Part shown: positions 46,285 through 57,850 of the stretch, piece by piece
Layout of the letters: each line of letters starts with the position of its first letter
Position numbering within the stretch: position 1 is the stretch's first letter
From: Mesocentrotus franciscanus
Lineage: Eukaryota > Echinodermata > Echinoidea > Camarodonta > Strongylocentrotidae
Reading direction: 5' to 3'
NCBI GenBank assembly: GCA_037976565.1
Contig: CP137673.1
Location: 8,271,202 to 8,335,201, forward strand
Length of the DNA: 64,000 nucleotides
Notes under the pieces: model-generated
Told to the model about the DNA's origin: nothing
Database searches by the model: none
The model's input: only the letters and a program-made list of their open reading frames with translations
Translations under genes and position numbers: made by a program

Positions 46285-46640
46285 ATGCATAGATAGATCA
46301 ACAGGCCGTGTAAAGCAAGTGCAAAAAAGAGAAACCTTCCAGTATGTACCCATTGCAGATGTCTTATAAGCCTATTTAGAGCAACCAGGAATGATAGACA
46401 GCATTTTGCAGTCTAATGCTGACATGTCAGATGACGGAATGTTAGCATCATTCGGAGATGGTGAGTACTTCAATGGCAGTTTCAAGGAAGATGGAGATAC
46501 AGGTATGGTGTTACCTATTCTACTATACTGTGATGACTTTGACTGTGCAAACCCCCTTGGATCTCGTAGAAAAGGAAAAGACTCATTAGACTACTTCGCA
46601 ACAGAGGAAACAACATTCATAACTGTAGAGTTTTGAAAGA
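46285..46640 (+). pseudogene. Gene E, part 1: broken member of a DDF..NPLGS-type repetitive family
   Basis: A plus-strand frame reads TGRVKQVQKRETFQYVPIAD, then an in-frame TAA at about 46369, then EQPGMIDSILQSNADMSDDG, FGDGEYFNGSF and LPILLYCDDFDCANPLGSRR, ending at 46636. The string DGEYF...LYxDDFxxxNPLGSxR is typical of a repetitive protein family seen in fish and invertebrate genomes, as far as I recall. Its biochemical role is not known to me. The internal stop and missing N-terminus mark it as a fragment. Confidence 0.5.
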
Positions 46641-46649
46641 GAAAAAAGG

Positions 46650-46985
46650 ACAAATGTTACTCTCACGCAGAATAGGCACTGAAGAGGCAAGATTCAACTG
46701 CATGGATTACGGACCTTGTCCACACTGTTTTGAATGGTTGAGAAAAACCATTATACCACGCCACAGCAAGTCTTGTCCAAGCAAGAGCAATGACAACTCA
46801 AAAGCTGCTTGTGCTACAACAAGCACAAAAGGAGCTTTGCTTGTTCAAAGCAACATTATATCTGGACGTGTGTCAGATTGTGCTAGTCAGCTTCTTATCA
46901 AAGAGGTTTTTCCGATTATGACAAATGACAAAGTGAGTCTCCTTGCTCAAAAAGTTCCACTGTTCATAACTTTGGGCAACCTAAA
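46650..46985 (+). pseudogene. Gene E, part 2: C2HC-type zinc-finger N-terminus, cut off by a minisatellite
   Basis: In a different frame, directly after part 1, the sequence reads YGPCPHCFEWLRKTIIPRHS then KSC: Cys-x2-Cys, an aromatic spacer and His-x4-Cys, a single zinc finger. It goes on with KGALLVQSNIISGRVSDCAS and VFPIMTNDKVSLLAQK. In my recollection this N-terminal pattern precedes helical DNA-binding or recombinase-like domains in repetitive proteins. Here the frame enters the CCATGG repeat at 46975, so nothing catalytic remains. Confidence 0.5.
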
Positions 46986-47465
46986 AACCACGGCTATTGA
47001 ACCATGGTTGAACCATTGGATAACCATTGCTAAAAAACCATGGTTAAGAAACCATGGTGAAACCATGGTTTTGCCATGGTCGAAAACCACTGTAACTAAA
47101 CCATGGTTAAAAACCATGGCTTTACCACAGTTGAAAAACCATGGCTATTGAACTGTGGATGAAACCATGGTTTTACCATGGTTGAAATACCACGGCTATG
47201 AAACCATGGTTTAACCATAGTTTTACAACTGTACAAAAAACTAGGTAACGAAACCATTTTTAAAAGTTCTACCAAGATACAAAAACCATGGTAAAGAAAT
47301 CATGTGCAAACTATGGTTTTGCCATGGTTGAAAACCATGGTAACGAAACTATAGTTAAAACGATGGTTTTAGAATTGTTTTGATACCATAGTTATAAAAA
47401 CATGGTTAAACCATGGTTTTACCACAAATCAAACAACGGTCTGACCGTAGTTAACTACACTTTTG
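46975..47465. repeat. AACCATGGTT palindromic minisatellite
   Basis: About fifteen CCATGG hexamers occur within 420 bases, mostly inside AAACCATGGTT, with AAACCATGGTTTTACCATGG as a recurrent compound unit. The unit is self-complementary, so both strands look alike. It truncates gene E's open frame. Confidence 0.85.
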
Positions 47466-49600
47466 ACATGGTCTCAACACGAGTATTAAAAAAAAAAAAA
47501 AATAACTTCTATCATGTAACCAATGTAGTTATGACCACTATATACATGTATGACCAGCACTTATTAACTCTTCTTAAGATGGAGTGTGATCACTTTTATT
47601 TTTGTTTAGAACCCCGTCATCTTTATTCTACATATGTACATGTATACGTATTTCCTTACCCAGTTCTTCATCAAATTCGTTCTCTCCCCATCTTTCTTCC
47701 CCTCTTCATGCAATTTCTCTTTCACACGAGTACCTGTCTGAACATTCCCTCTCTGAACATTCCCTCTCTCTTTCTTCAAAATGTTTCTTTTCTCTCTACC
47801 ACTGCAAAAATCACCTTCTCCATAAGGACACTTTTTTCTCTTTCAAACTCTCACGTTTCCATTGTTTAGTATGTGTAATCTCACAGATAATGTAAAGACA
47901 CTTATACTTGTAATAATGGTTTTACAGCTGCTTTTTAATAAATGCATTTTATATCCATGATTTGTAATTTATCAAATGGAACCCATGGTATATAACAATT
48001 ATAGTGTGCAATTTGAACTATTTTTGTACTGGAATAAATCATTTCATGTTGATTGTTATAAAAGCGTGTTCAATTTGGTCTGTGTACTGTGAAACTTTTT
48101 TTTATTGAAACTACACCATTACTGAAATAAATTAAATTCGAATGGATACATAACTGTCTTGTCCATGTACAGCGAACTGATAGACTTTGACCAAATTATA
48201 AAATATACAGTCACTTGGAGATCACATAATGCAGGGTCAATTGTTTTTTTATTTGCGGAATAATGCTTTGAAGTAAAAGTATTATGAATATATCAATGCA
48301 TGATTCTTGACCATGTTTCAAAATGTCTCTTAAAAATTGTAACCTGAGCATTGAACTTCACAAATTAAAAGAATTACAGTCTGCATGAATACAATCAAAC
48401 AAGACTACAACAACAGTTTACTCCAATGTTCACAGGCCTATTTGTAATTTGCACAAATTTTGTTTAATATGAAAATGGTAGATATGCATCATATCATCTC
48501 AAGCATATTTAAGCTTAAAAACATTAAACAACTATTACTACATGTACATGAGAGCAGAAAGGCTATTCAATTTGTACCGATTTTCTTACATGTCCAGCAA
48601 ATTCTGTCTCTTGTCTGATTATAAGGACTTGCTCGCAGCTAGTTTTAAAAATTCATAATGTAGCCCCAAATCAAACAAATTTTCAATCTATAGTGACAAG
48701 AATAATAGGAACAGTGACGATGGTGACATTACAGTAGTTTCTATCAATGTAAATAAGACCTTGAACACTGTGATCAGCGCATACTTGCAAGAACTTGCAA
48801 CATCAAAAGGAACACATACATGTTGGCTTGGCATAGGTGCATAAATTGCATACATAAAAGTACATAAAAGTAGCCATAAATTAAAATGAGGAGTTGAGGA
48901 CCTCAATTTTTATCTGTACATGTATTTGTGTCTGTTCACTTTCAAAAGAATTTGAAGAAGGCATAGGTTCTCCCAAACAACAATAGGAATTTTAATTGAA
49001 AATCTTTCACCCAAAAGGACATATACAGTAATGTCAATTATTAAAAAATAATCTAAAGAAATATACAGTGATCGTTTGGTTGCTGTTTTTTATGTTAATA
49101 TCTATATCAGCCATACAGTGTTAATGGGGGGGGGGGGCTTCAAGCTTGCTGAATAAAAAAATAAAGTGCGTGCGCCACATATACGCACTGCTGGCATATC
49201 ATCGGTTACGAGAATCAGTGGTGAAACGCCTGTGTTTTTGCCAATAATTTTGTCCAAAATGTACTTTATTTCCATCAAATGAACAAGAATCACAGAGACT
49301 TGGTACATGTGTATGTGACTATTTCGACCATTATGATTTTGAACATTAATTAGAACTGATAGTGTACTGAAATTATCTGGTCCCCTATTCCCTGCGTTGC
49401 CCAAAATTAATGTCATTAATTGTCTAGAGATCATAAGATACCCTGCACTAATAAAGCAGGTGAAAACTGATTCATACTAGCCTGACTCTAGTCTCTAGAC
49501 CTTGATCTATGTTTGATTTTTTTATATTAACAGCCTCTATATTCTTTTGTATTAAAGATCAGGTTCATTGATTTTAAAAACTCACTTTATTGTCATTATT
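47466..49600. other. AT-rich non-coding region
   Basis: No gene supported. Contains poly-A at 47488-47502, a CT-leaning stretch at 47680-47860 with the tandem words TGAACATTCCCTCTC twice, and a poly-G run at 49127-49137. Confidence 0.45.
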
Positions 49601-51085
49601 GCAAAGGTAACACTTTGATTTGACAAGGTTATCAAAATTCCATGCTCGGAAACATTCGAAGTAATGATTATTATGAATTACAAAACTCTTAAATACAGCC
49701 CAGACATATCACCTGAAATGAGATGTGTGACGTCACATGTTGAACATGATTTGCACAAGCAGACGATGTCCCATGACATCTCACACATTTTCAGTGCCTG
49801 TTTCGTCGTCTTCTCTTCAGTTATTTCTCTTACTTCACTACCGTCACACTAAATGTTTAATCTATTGCCTCACTCTAAACCCCGCGCATGGTATTATTTT
49901 GATGAAAAATGCAGCGATAAAAAATAAAGGAATCCGTCGCTTGTAAACAAAATAAGACGCCATTGTATTTTCAGCTGCATACACCGCGGTATGTTCGGCG
50001 TTTCAAGAGGGAACAAATGCGTCCATGCTTTCATTCCAGGGGTTTTAAATTTGAAAGTGTGGTTTCTTTGATTGTTCATTAACCCCTATCCTGTGTATTT
50101 ACAAACAAAAGAATTTAGTTATCAGAATCGGGTCATATCCCTTTTGAATGGTGTAAAATTCCATCACATTTATATACACTAAACTCATTATAATTTGAGA
50201 AATAATAGCATTGCAATTATGTTCATTCTTTATGGGATGTCGTCTGCTTGGGCAGGATTGGTTCATATTGTGACGGCATTAAAACATCGTTATTTTTCTG
50301 GCGAATCTCTCGCATATCCCAGATGCTATGGAGGTGGTTTTATTTGTATTTTTATAAATCATCCGATTTGAAGTTGACCTACAACTTGTACGATGGCCAT
50401 CTATTAGCTTACCAGTTTCTAGTAATATGTTATTTGCCATATTTGTGATTTTCTTTGAACCCGCCCTTTAAAATATTATTTTAAAAATCACACGTAGGTG
50501 TACAAAGACTTGACTGTATGTGACCTTGTAAGGCTTGATTCAGGCAGCTGAAAACTGCCTCCTTTGTAAGCTTTTGAACATTTTTGCTGTTGTCATAGAA
50601 CTATCTTTTAGTTTTACTGTAATAAGTGGCATATCTTTTATGTTAAAGGTAATACAAAGTTTTGGGAATATTTCAATTTTTGTGGATAATGAAATTTAAA
50701 ATTTTCATTATCATTGTGAAGCCTAGTGTTAGAACACTCAACTCTACCAAAATTGGGCTCTAAAACACTTTTGATTTGGAGAAAAAAATTGTTTTTTAAA
50801 TAAAAAAATTTACCGGTGCTCCCGGTAAATTTGGTATAGCTCCCTCTCAGTTCGAAAATTTACATGTCATCTGAAGAGCATAACACATATATAACACTAT
50901 TGTCAAAGTGTAATAATTAACATGTTTTGACACCAAATCGTATTACCAGACTAATCAAATATATATAATCATGAAGATAAATTTTTAAAGTCAAGTTGCC
51001 TTAGTGTATGATTTTTATTCTGTCTCGTTAATTAAAAGAAAAATACTTGTCTGTACACTGTAATCGTAATATATAATTTTATAAT
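49601..51085. other. Non-coding region with a dispersed repeat end
   Basis: TTAAAGGTAATACAAAGTTT at 50643-50662 matches repeat ends at 14827 and (inverted) 61026. Inverted-repeat-like halves around 50690-50720 (TTAAAATTTTCATTATCATT) are short. No gene seen. Confidence 0.4.
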
Positions 51086-51088
51086 CGA

Positions 51089-51493
51089 TCAGGCCGCCAT
51101 CTTTACTGCAATTACTGTACTTAATTCAGTACGTAAATCTATGCATTTCATGCTCGGTGCTGCCGGAATATTCAGTGTTGTTCTCTTTAACTTATTTTTC
51201 CATTTCCATCTCTTAATCGTTTCTGTGTTTTCAAATTGAAATGCATTTGTTATGACTCGGCTATGCTGTTTCGCCAGCTCTGTGAACGAACGGGCCGTGT
51301 CTGTATGTTGTGGGAGTGATTGTGCATTGACACGCTGGCATTGATCCCAGGCCCAGTGCAGTGTAGTATAGTATGTGCGTTGGCTTGGCCCGAAGACGCA
51401 TCCCAGGCTTGCATTTTCTGAGCACATGTATTTCGGGGATGATCTCAAAATACCCCGCAAAGTCGTTGTACAGGGACGGTTTTGGGTAATCAT
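51089..51493 (-). CDS. Open frame of 134 codons, unrecognised
   Basis: From ATG 51493 the minus strand reads MITQNRPCTTTLRGILRSSP and ends STVIAVKMAA. It is one of the longest non-repetitive frames outside the transposon cluster, but I see no domain, signal peptide, splice sites or conserved motif. It may be chance, or an exon of a host gene. Confidence 0.2.
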   Translation of the reverse strand: MITQNRPCTTTLRGILRSSPKYMCSENASLGCVFGPSQRTYYTTLHWAWDQCQRVNAQSLPQHTDTARSFTELAKQHSRVITNAFQFENTETIKRWKWKNKLKRTTLNIPAAPSMKCIDLRTELSTVIAVKMAA

Positions 51494-51779
51494 TTATAGA
51501 CAGAACGTAACATTATTTATTTCTTTATTTCTTTATTTAAAAAAGAAGATACGTGTAATCATACGAACAAAGATTTAATAATCAATAATTAGGTCGACTT
51601 GACGTTTTCCCCAACAGTCAATCATGTACTGCACATTCTTATTTTGAGATCATCCCTTATTGAGGAATGTTGTTCTGCCACTGACCTCGGGTAGAGGTCA
51701 GAGAGGTCAGTGATTCGTGAATTGCTACACGTGTTTTGGACTAATATCTCCCTTTCCGTATATAATGTATACTATACGG

Positions 51780-52362
51780 CTATAGAAAGAGAGTCTCTCT
51801 TCTATAGCCGTGGACCTATGTTACTCTCACTTGATATTCTCTCTCTCTCTCTTTCGCTTCTATATCCCTCTCATCTCTCCCCTCCTCTCTCTTTCTTTCT
51901 CTCTCGATATCCCTTCTCTCCTCTCTCTTCTCTCCTCTCTCTCTCTCTTCTCTATCCCTTCTCTCTCTCTCTCTTCTCTATCCCTTCTCTCTCCCTCTCC
52001 CTCTCTCTTTATTTCTCTACCCCATACCATTCTACTCTTTCTCTATTTATTTCTCTTTCGATGTATATTTCTGTCTCTCTCTCTCTCTCTCTCTCTCATC
52101 TTCTCTCTTTAATTTATCACTCATCCCCTTCCTCTTTCTTTCTCTCACTATTTCTCTCTCTTCTTTCTGTACCCTTTCACCTTTTCCCTCTCGAATTCGA
52201 TCTCCACATGCTTGCACTCTCTCTCTCTCTCTCTTCTGTATCCCTTCTCTCTCTCTCTTCTGTATCCCTTCTCTCTCTCACTCTCTCTCCTGACTATCCC
52301 TTCTATCTCTCTCTCTCTATTGATCCCTCACTATCCTGTTACTCTCTCTCTCCCTCTCTCAC

Positions 52363-52398
<36 letters not shown>

Positions 52399-52470
52399 TC
52401 TCTCTCTCGACCTATCTCTCTCAATTATTACTCATTCATCTTTCTTTATCTCCAACTTTCTTTCTCTCTC
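51780..52470. repeat. CT-rich microsatellite block
   Basis: Nearly 700 bases of (CT)n with interruptions TATCCCTTCTCTC and TTCTGTATCCCTTC. An inverted GAAAGAGAG/CTCTCTT with TATAGCCG on both sides (51778-51812) marks the left edge. Ser/Leu-rich frames here are not genes. Confidence 0.9.
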
Positions 52471-52806
52471 TTTCTGAATTGAGATTGGGCCTAAGCCCTA
52501 AGTGAATTGGATGCACACAAATACAATAAAAATAAAAACAACAACTGCATATTATTGTGAAGCTCGAAATAATCTAACTTTCAAATTTGATAGGCCTATT
52601 ATTATGCGGCCTGGTGAGTAGAACAATTCACACTATTTTTTAATGCCATTATGGTATGCCCACTAAACGCATATTGAAAAGCATTTGTTTTTGCTGTCCA
52701 GACTGATAATCTTCAAGTTGACATTGGACCTTCTTACCCATTTCTCAAACTGAGAGAATGGCACTGTCCACTGTCAAGTGAAAAGATAAAGTAATGTAGA
52801 TGTATT

Positions 52807-53160
52807 CAGGGGCGGATCCAGCCGGCGGCAAGGGAGGGGGCCTAAAGGCGCCCACTTCGTGCGAAAAATTTGAAAATCGTGCCGGTCGATTTTTGCTCAG
52901 TGGGGTTGTGAGCACAATTTTTTTGGCACCCGAAAAAGGTTTTCCATCCGGGAAGAGTTATTTTTCCACGCCACCACCCTTGGGCGCCAGGGTAGTGAGC
53001 ACAATTTTTTTTTTTTGGGGCATCTAAAAATTTCCCTACGGAAGGGTGATTTTTTTCCACCACCCCACCGCCAGGAGGGGCCCATCTTCTTTTTCTTCAA
53101 AAGGGTGTTTTACCTGTTTTTTTTTGCTAGAGGGCCGGGGCCGGCCCTGATCCGCCACTG
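52807..53160. mobile_element. Complete hAT-type miniature element with a perfect 8-bp target duplication
   Basis: The left end CAGGGGCGGATCCAGCCGG and right end CCGGCCCTGATCCGCCACTG are inverted repeats. GATGTATT occurs immediately outside both ends (52799-52806 and 53161-53168). An 8-bp duplication and CAGGG/CAGTG termini are hAT hallmarks. The 354-bp interior has two internal copies of GTGAGCACAATTTTTTT and no open frame. Related fragments lie at 16415-16579 and perhaps 13414 and 18761. Confidence 0.9.
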
Positions 53161-53282
53161 GATGTATTGACATACATTCTTGTTCTTCTTCGCAATATAA
53201 CGCTGAAATACATCGGAGACAATTTGATAAATCGGAATCCATCATGAATATTCTGATGATTATCCCTTTTTTGGTTGTGGTT

Positions 53283-53464
53283 CATGTAAATGAGGATGAT
53301 AATGTATGGCAAGGATAATAATCACCAAAACGATAGAAGATGTCATTCGCGTGAAAGGGCCGTATTTTTTTATTGGGGGCATGTAGATGAGGATGATATC
53401 ACAAGGATAATAATAATCACAAAAACGATAGAAGTTCTCATTCGCGTGATAGGACCGTATTTTT
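53283..53464 (+). repeat. Tandem unit of about 95-105 bp, two copies (partner at 57850-58080)
   Basis: The unit GATGAGGATGATA, CAAGGATAATAAT, CACAAAAACGATAGAAG, CTCATTCGCGTG, GACCGTATTTTT repeats twice. The same unit recurs three times at 57850-58080, on the far side of the satellite block. Confidence 0.8.
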
Positions 53465-54120
53465 GGGTTTGAGACGTTTCGTTAAATTATTAGAGAAAGA
53501 AGACGATTCGTTGTACCGTTCTCGACTCTTAATCCTTGTCTGAATTGAGTTTCCCCCTCTCGCGCGGAAGCTTTGACGTTTCATTAAATTATTAGAGAAA
53601 GAAGACGATTCGTACCGTTCTCGATTCACTTCCCCTGGAAGCTTTGACGTTTCATTAAATTAGAGAAAGAAGACGATTCGTTGTACCGTTCTCGACTCTT
53701 AATCCTTGTCTGAATTAAATTTCCCCTCCAAGCGCAGAAGCTTTGACGTTTCATTAAATTATTAGAGAAAGGATCTTTCGTTGTACCGTTCTCGACTCTT
53801 AATCCTTGTCTGAATTCAGTCCCCCTTCCGCGCGAAGCGAAAGCTTTGACGTTTCATTAAATTATTAGAGAAAGAAGACGATTCGTTGTACTGTTCTCGA
53901 CTCTTAATCCTTGTCTGAATTCAGTTTCCCCCGAGCGCGGAAGCTGAGGTTTCATTAAATATTAGAGAAAGAGGACGATGCGTTCTACCGTTCTCGACTC
54001 TTATTTCTTGTCTGAATTCAGTTTCAACCCCTCCCGCGAAGCGGAAGCTTTGACGTTTCATTAAATTATTAGAGAAAGAAGACGATTCGTTGTACCGTTC
54101 TCGATTCACTTTCCCCCGGA
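53465..54120 (+). repeat. Satellite array, about 110-bp unit, first part
   Basis: Seven units start GAAGCTTTGACGTTTCATTA. Full units of about 110 bp continue AATTATTAGAGAAAGAAGAC, GATTCGTTGTACCGTTCTCG, ACTCTTAATCCTTGTCTGAA and TTCAGTTTCCCC. Shorter units of about 75 bp end at CTCGATTCACTTCCCC. The array is interrupted at 54121 and resumes at 55940. Confidence 0.85.
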
Positions 54121-55939
54121 CAGAGGCGGCGGAGCGACTTCCAAAGTGGGGGCACCAACAAAGGGCACTTTCTGGAAAAAGGGCACCTTCAAGGAAATCT
54201 CAAAGCGAAAAGATACAAGTTTTTAAACATTGGTATATACCCCTATATTGTGATTACATTATCAGGGTGATTTTAATATTTGTTTCTCTTTATACATCAT
54301 ATAAGATATTGGTTAAGCATCATACTTTGCAGTTGGATGCTATGGTCTGAAAATTCACTTGCGAGCGAGGAAAATTTTAAAGATTTGTGAGGTACATTTA
54401 CCGGTACATCTTATAAAGAGGAAAACCCCAATCCTGATGGGATTATAAACACATTCTCATAACGGAAGACTGAAAAGGCCTTTGATAAGTAACATAATTA
54501 TAACATCTATGATGCGGCGAGCGTAGCGAGCGAGCTTTAAATTGCTCTTAGTCGCTGGAAATTAGGGGCACGTTTAATAATGAGAGGAAAAGGGGACACT
54601 TACCAAAAGGGATAAAAGGGATTAGAAAAGAAAAGCAGCACGTGTCAAAGTACAAAGGCTAATTACCAGAGGTGAAAATGGAGCACTTCTTACACCTAAA
54701 CAAAGAGGCACTTATGAGAATGGAAAATGGGCATTTGTCGACGGAAAAGAGGCACCCATCAGATTTTGATAGGGGCTTTTATAAGAAGTGAAAAGGGGCA
54801 TTTATGAAAAAGGGATAGGTTCCTTATTAGAAAGAAAAGGGGGCACGTATCATTGTTAAACTGGTAATTATCAGAGGTGAAAAGGAGCACTTATCGCATC
54901 TGAAAAGGGGCACTGACCATATATGAAAAGAGGCACTTATGAGAATGAAAAATGGGCGCTAATAATAAAGGGAAATGTGCATTTGTTGAAAAAAGGGGCA
55001 CCGATCAGATTTTAATAGGTGCATTTATCGGAGGTGAAAGGGGGGCTTTTATTAGAAGAGGGAAGTGGCTCTTATTAAAAAGAAAAAGAGGCACATGCTA
55101 AAATAAACGAGGCACTTATCAGAGATGAAAAGAGGTAATCATGAGAAGGGGAAGGGGCACTTATAAGAAGGAAAAAGAGCTTTTATTAGGAAGGAAAAGG
55201 GGACGTGTCAAAATAAAAGTGGCATTTATTAGAGATGAAAAGAGCACTTATCAGGAGGGAAGGTGCACTTGTCAAAGTAAAACGAGTATCTCTCAGAATT
55301 GAATAGGGTCATTTACAAGAGATGAAAAAGGGCACTTATTATGAGAATGAAAAGGAACTATTTTCATAGGTAAAAGGGGCATTTATGAGAAGGGGCTCTT
55401 TTAATGGGGCACTTATCATAAGGAAAAGAGGCACTTATTAGAAAGGAAAGGGGCACATGTGAAAAGATAAGATGCGTTTATCCGAGTTAAAAGGGGTAGT
55501 TATTAAAAGAGGAAGGGGCACTTCTTACAAAGGAAAGGGGCACCTGTCAAAGCAAAAGGGCACCTCTCAGATTTGAATAGGACAGTTATCAGAGGTGAAG
55601 AGGGCGCTTATCAAAAGTGAAAAGGGCGCTTCTCGTACCTGAAAAGGGGCACTTACTAGAGATTAAAAGGGCACTTATGAGAATATTGCAAAGGAAAATG
55701 GGAACTTGTTGAAGGAAAAGGGGTAAGTGTCAACATAAAAGGGGCACTTATCAGAGGTGGAAAGGGAAGGGGCACTTTAAAAATTAATAGGGCACTTGTC
55801 AAAGTAAAAGGGGCACTTTTCCTATGTAAAAAGGGGCACTTTTACAAAGTTAAAGGGACATTTCTATGTAAAAGGGGCACTTTTGGGGTTCTTGAAAAGT
55901 GGGAGGGCACTGTGCCCCCTGCCCCCGAGCGCCGCTCTG
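54121..55939. mobile_element. hAT-like non-autonomous element filled with a GGGGCACTT minisatellite
   Basis: The left end CAGAGGCGGCGGAGCG and right end CGAGCGCCGCTCTG are inverted repeats. CCCCGGA lies directly outside both ends, a 7-bp match that would be an 8-bp duplication if one base was lost. The interior is an array of about 50 degenerate units (AAAAGGGGCACTTATCAGA). It interrupts the satellite that resumes at 55940. The 19258-20090 array is an inverted relative. Confidence 0.7.
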
Positions 55940-56565
55940 CCCCGGAAGCTTTGACGTTTCATTAAATTATTAGAGAAAGAAGACGATCCGTTGTACCGTT
56001 CTCGACTCTTAATCCTTGTCTGAATTAAATTTTACCCCTCCCGCGCGGAAGCTTTGACTTTTTATTAAATTATTAGAGAAAGAAGACGATTCGTTGTACC
56101 GTTCTCGATTCAGTTCCCGCGAAGGAAGCTTTGACGTTTCATTAAATTATTAGAGAGAGGAACGATTCGTTGTACCGTTCTCGACTCTAAATCCTGGTCT
56201 GAATTCAGTTTCACCCAAGCTTTGACGTTTCATTAAATTATTAGAGAAAGAAGACGATCCGTTGTACCGTTCTCGACTCTTAATCCTTGTCTGAATTAAA
56301 TTTTCCCCTCGCGCGAAGCGGGAAGCTTTGACGTTTCATTAAATTATTAGAGAAAGAAGACGATTCGTTGTACCGTTCTCGATTCAGTTCCCTCGCGAAG
56401 CGCGGAAGCTTTGACGTTTCATTAAATTATTAGAGAGAGGAACAATTCGTTGTACCGTTCTCGACTCTTAATCCTGGTCTGAATTCAGTTTCACCCAAGC
56501 TTTGACGTTTCATTAAATTATTAGAGAAAGGAGACGATTCGTTGTACCGTTCTCGACTCCTTTTC
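55940..56565 (+). repeat. Satellite array, about 110-bp unit, second part
   Basis: Seven further units of the 53465-54120 satellite in the same orientation and with the same long/short unit variants, continuing after the inserted element. Confidence 0.85.
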
Positions 56566-56589
56566 CTTTTTCTTCCTACGTCCTCTTAT

Positions 56590-56593
<4 letters not shown>

Positions 56594-56625
<32 letters not shown>
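56594..56625. repeat. (CT)n microsatellite
   Basis: A clean run of about 16 CT dinucleotides between the satellite and the next array. Confidence 0.9.
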
Positions 56626-56627
<2 letters not shown>

Positions 56628-56672
56628 GCCTTTTTGGGGTGGCGACTGCCCCCACCGTCCCCTGGCTACGCG

Positions 56673-57475
56673 CCTGAAGCTCAGGGTCTTACGCATTCAA
56701 TTACGGTCAGATGAGCATATTTTGATACCTTATTAGTTTGTGACACCTGCAGGTTACTAATTGGCTTGGGGTACAGGGGCGGAACCCCAGAAGCTCAGGG
56801 GTTTGAGGGAATAAATTACGCGGTCAGATGAGCATTCAGGGGCCGGCCGTAGCGCCTTGATGGGATCCAGGGGCCGAGCCGGAAGCTCAGGGTTTTAGGC
56901 ATTTAATTACGGTCAGATGAGCATACTGTGATAACTTATTTGTGACACATGCAGGTTACTAACAGGCGTGGGGTCCAGGGGGCGGAGCCCCCACAAGCTC
57001 AGGGGCTTTAGGCAAGAAATCACGGTTAGATGAGCATCCAGGGGCTGGCCTTAGGGCCCTGATGGGGTCCAGGGGCAGAGCCCCCGGAATCTCAAGGTTT
57101 TTAGGCATTTAATTACGGTCAGATGAGCATATTGTGATAACTTATTTGTGACACAGGCAGTTTACTAATAGGCGTGGAGTCCAGGGGGCGGAGCCCCCAT
57201 AAGCTCAGGGGCTCTAGGCAAGAAATTATGGTTAGATGGCTGGCCTTAGGGCCCCTGATGGGGTCCAGGGGCAGAGCCCCCGGAATCTCAAGGGTTTTAG
57301 GCATTTAATTACAGTCAGATGAGCATATTGTGATACCTATTTGTGACACAGGCAGTTTACTAATAGGTGTGGGGTCCAGGGGGCGAAGCACCAAGAAGCT
57401 CAGGGGTTTCAGGCAATAAATTACGGTCAGATGAGCATGCATATTTTGATATCTCATTTGTGACACTGGCAGGTC
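56673..57475 (+). repeat. Higher-order satellite, about 205-bp dimers
   Basis: AAGCTCAGGG-type starts occur at about 56673, 56788, 56878, 56994, 57083, 57197, 57281 and 57394, alternating spacings of about 115 and 90 bp. Four dimeric units result. The long monomer carries ATTACGGTCAGATGAGCATA and TTTGTGACAC.TGCAGGTTAC, the short one GGGGCTGGCC.TAGGGCCCTG. Non-coding. Confidence 0.8.
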
Positions 57476-57667
57476 GCTATTCTTTCTTTCTTTCTATTAC
57501 TCTTTTTCAAAAGGTGAGGGGGTTCGAGCCCCACCCCGAGCACCGCCGTCCGCAGGTCCTGACATGAATGCTTCTAAATAAGCATATTTTTTGCCCGTCT
57601 GTAAATTTGGGAATGAGTCATTTTCCAACAAACGCATACAAAAGTATAAATTGTTTAAAAAAAGTGC

Positions 57668-57850
57668 GAAAAATCCAGGAAAATCATGTCATTTCAGCAA
57701 CATTTGTAAATTACTGGTATCGAATTAGAAATAAACCACGTTTGAATTGTATTTCGGTGGTCAAATCCCGGAAAAAACATGTCATTTCAGCAACATTTGT
57801 AAATCACTGGTATCGAATTAGAAATAAACCATGTTTGAATTTTATTTGGA
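57668..57850 (+). repeat. Tandem duplication of about 100 bp
   Basis: The segment ATGTCATTTCAGCAACATTT, GTAAAT.ACTGGTATCGAATT and AGAAATAAACCA.GTTTGAAT occurs twice in succession with few differences. The repeating plus-strand peptide (VISATFVN.WYRIRNKP) has no gene context. Confidence 0.85.

Noticed and set aside
51710..52505. A 255-codon Ser/Leu-rich frame
   Set aside because: It is the translated CT microsatellite, with no domain or signal.
53438..54109. Minus-strand frames with repeated NRERYNESSSFSNNL peptides
   Set aside because: They come from the 110-bp satellite. Units vary in length out of frame.
57500..57560. tRNA-like B box (GGTTCGAGCCC) with a T-arm-like stem
   Set aside because: No A box, anticodon arm or acceptor stem can be drawn upstream. 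The preceding sequence is a TTTC microsatellite.
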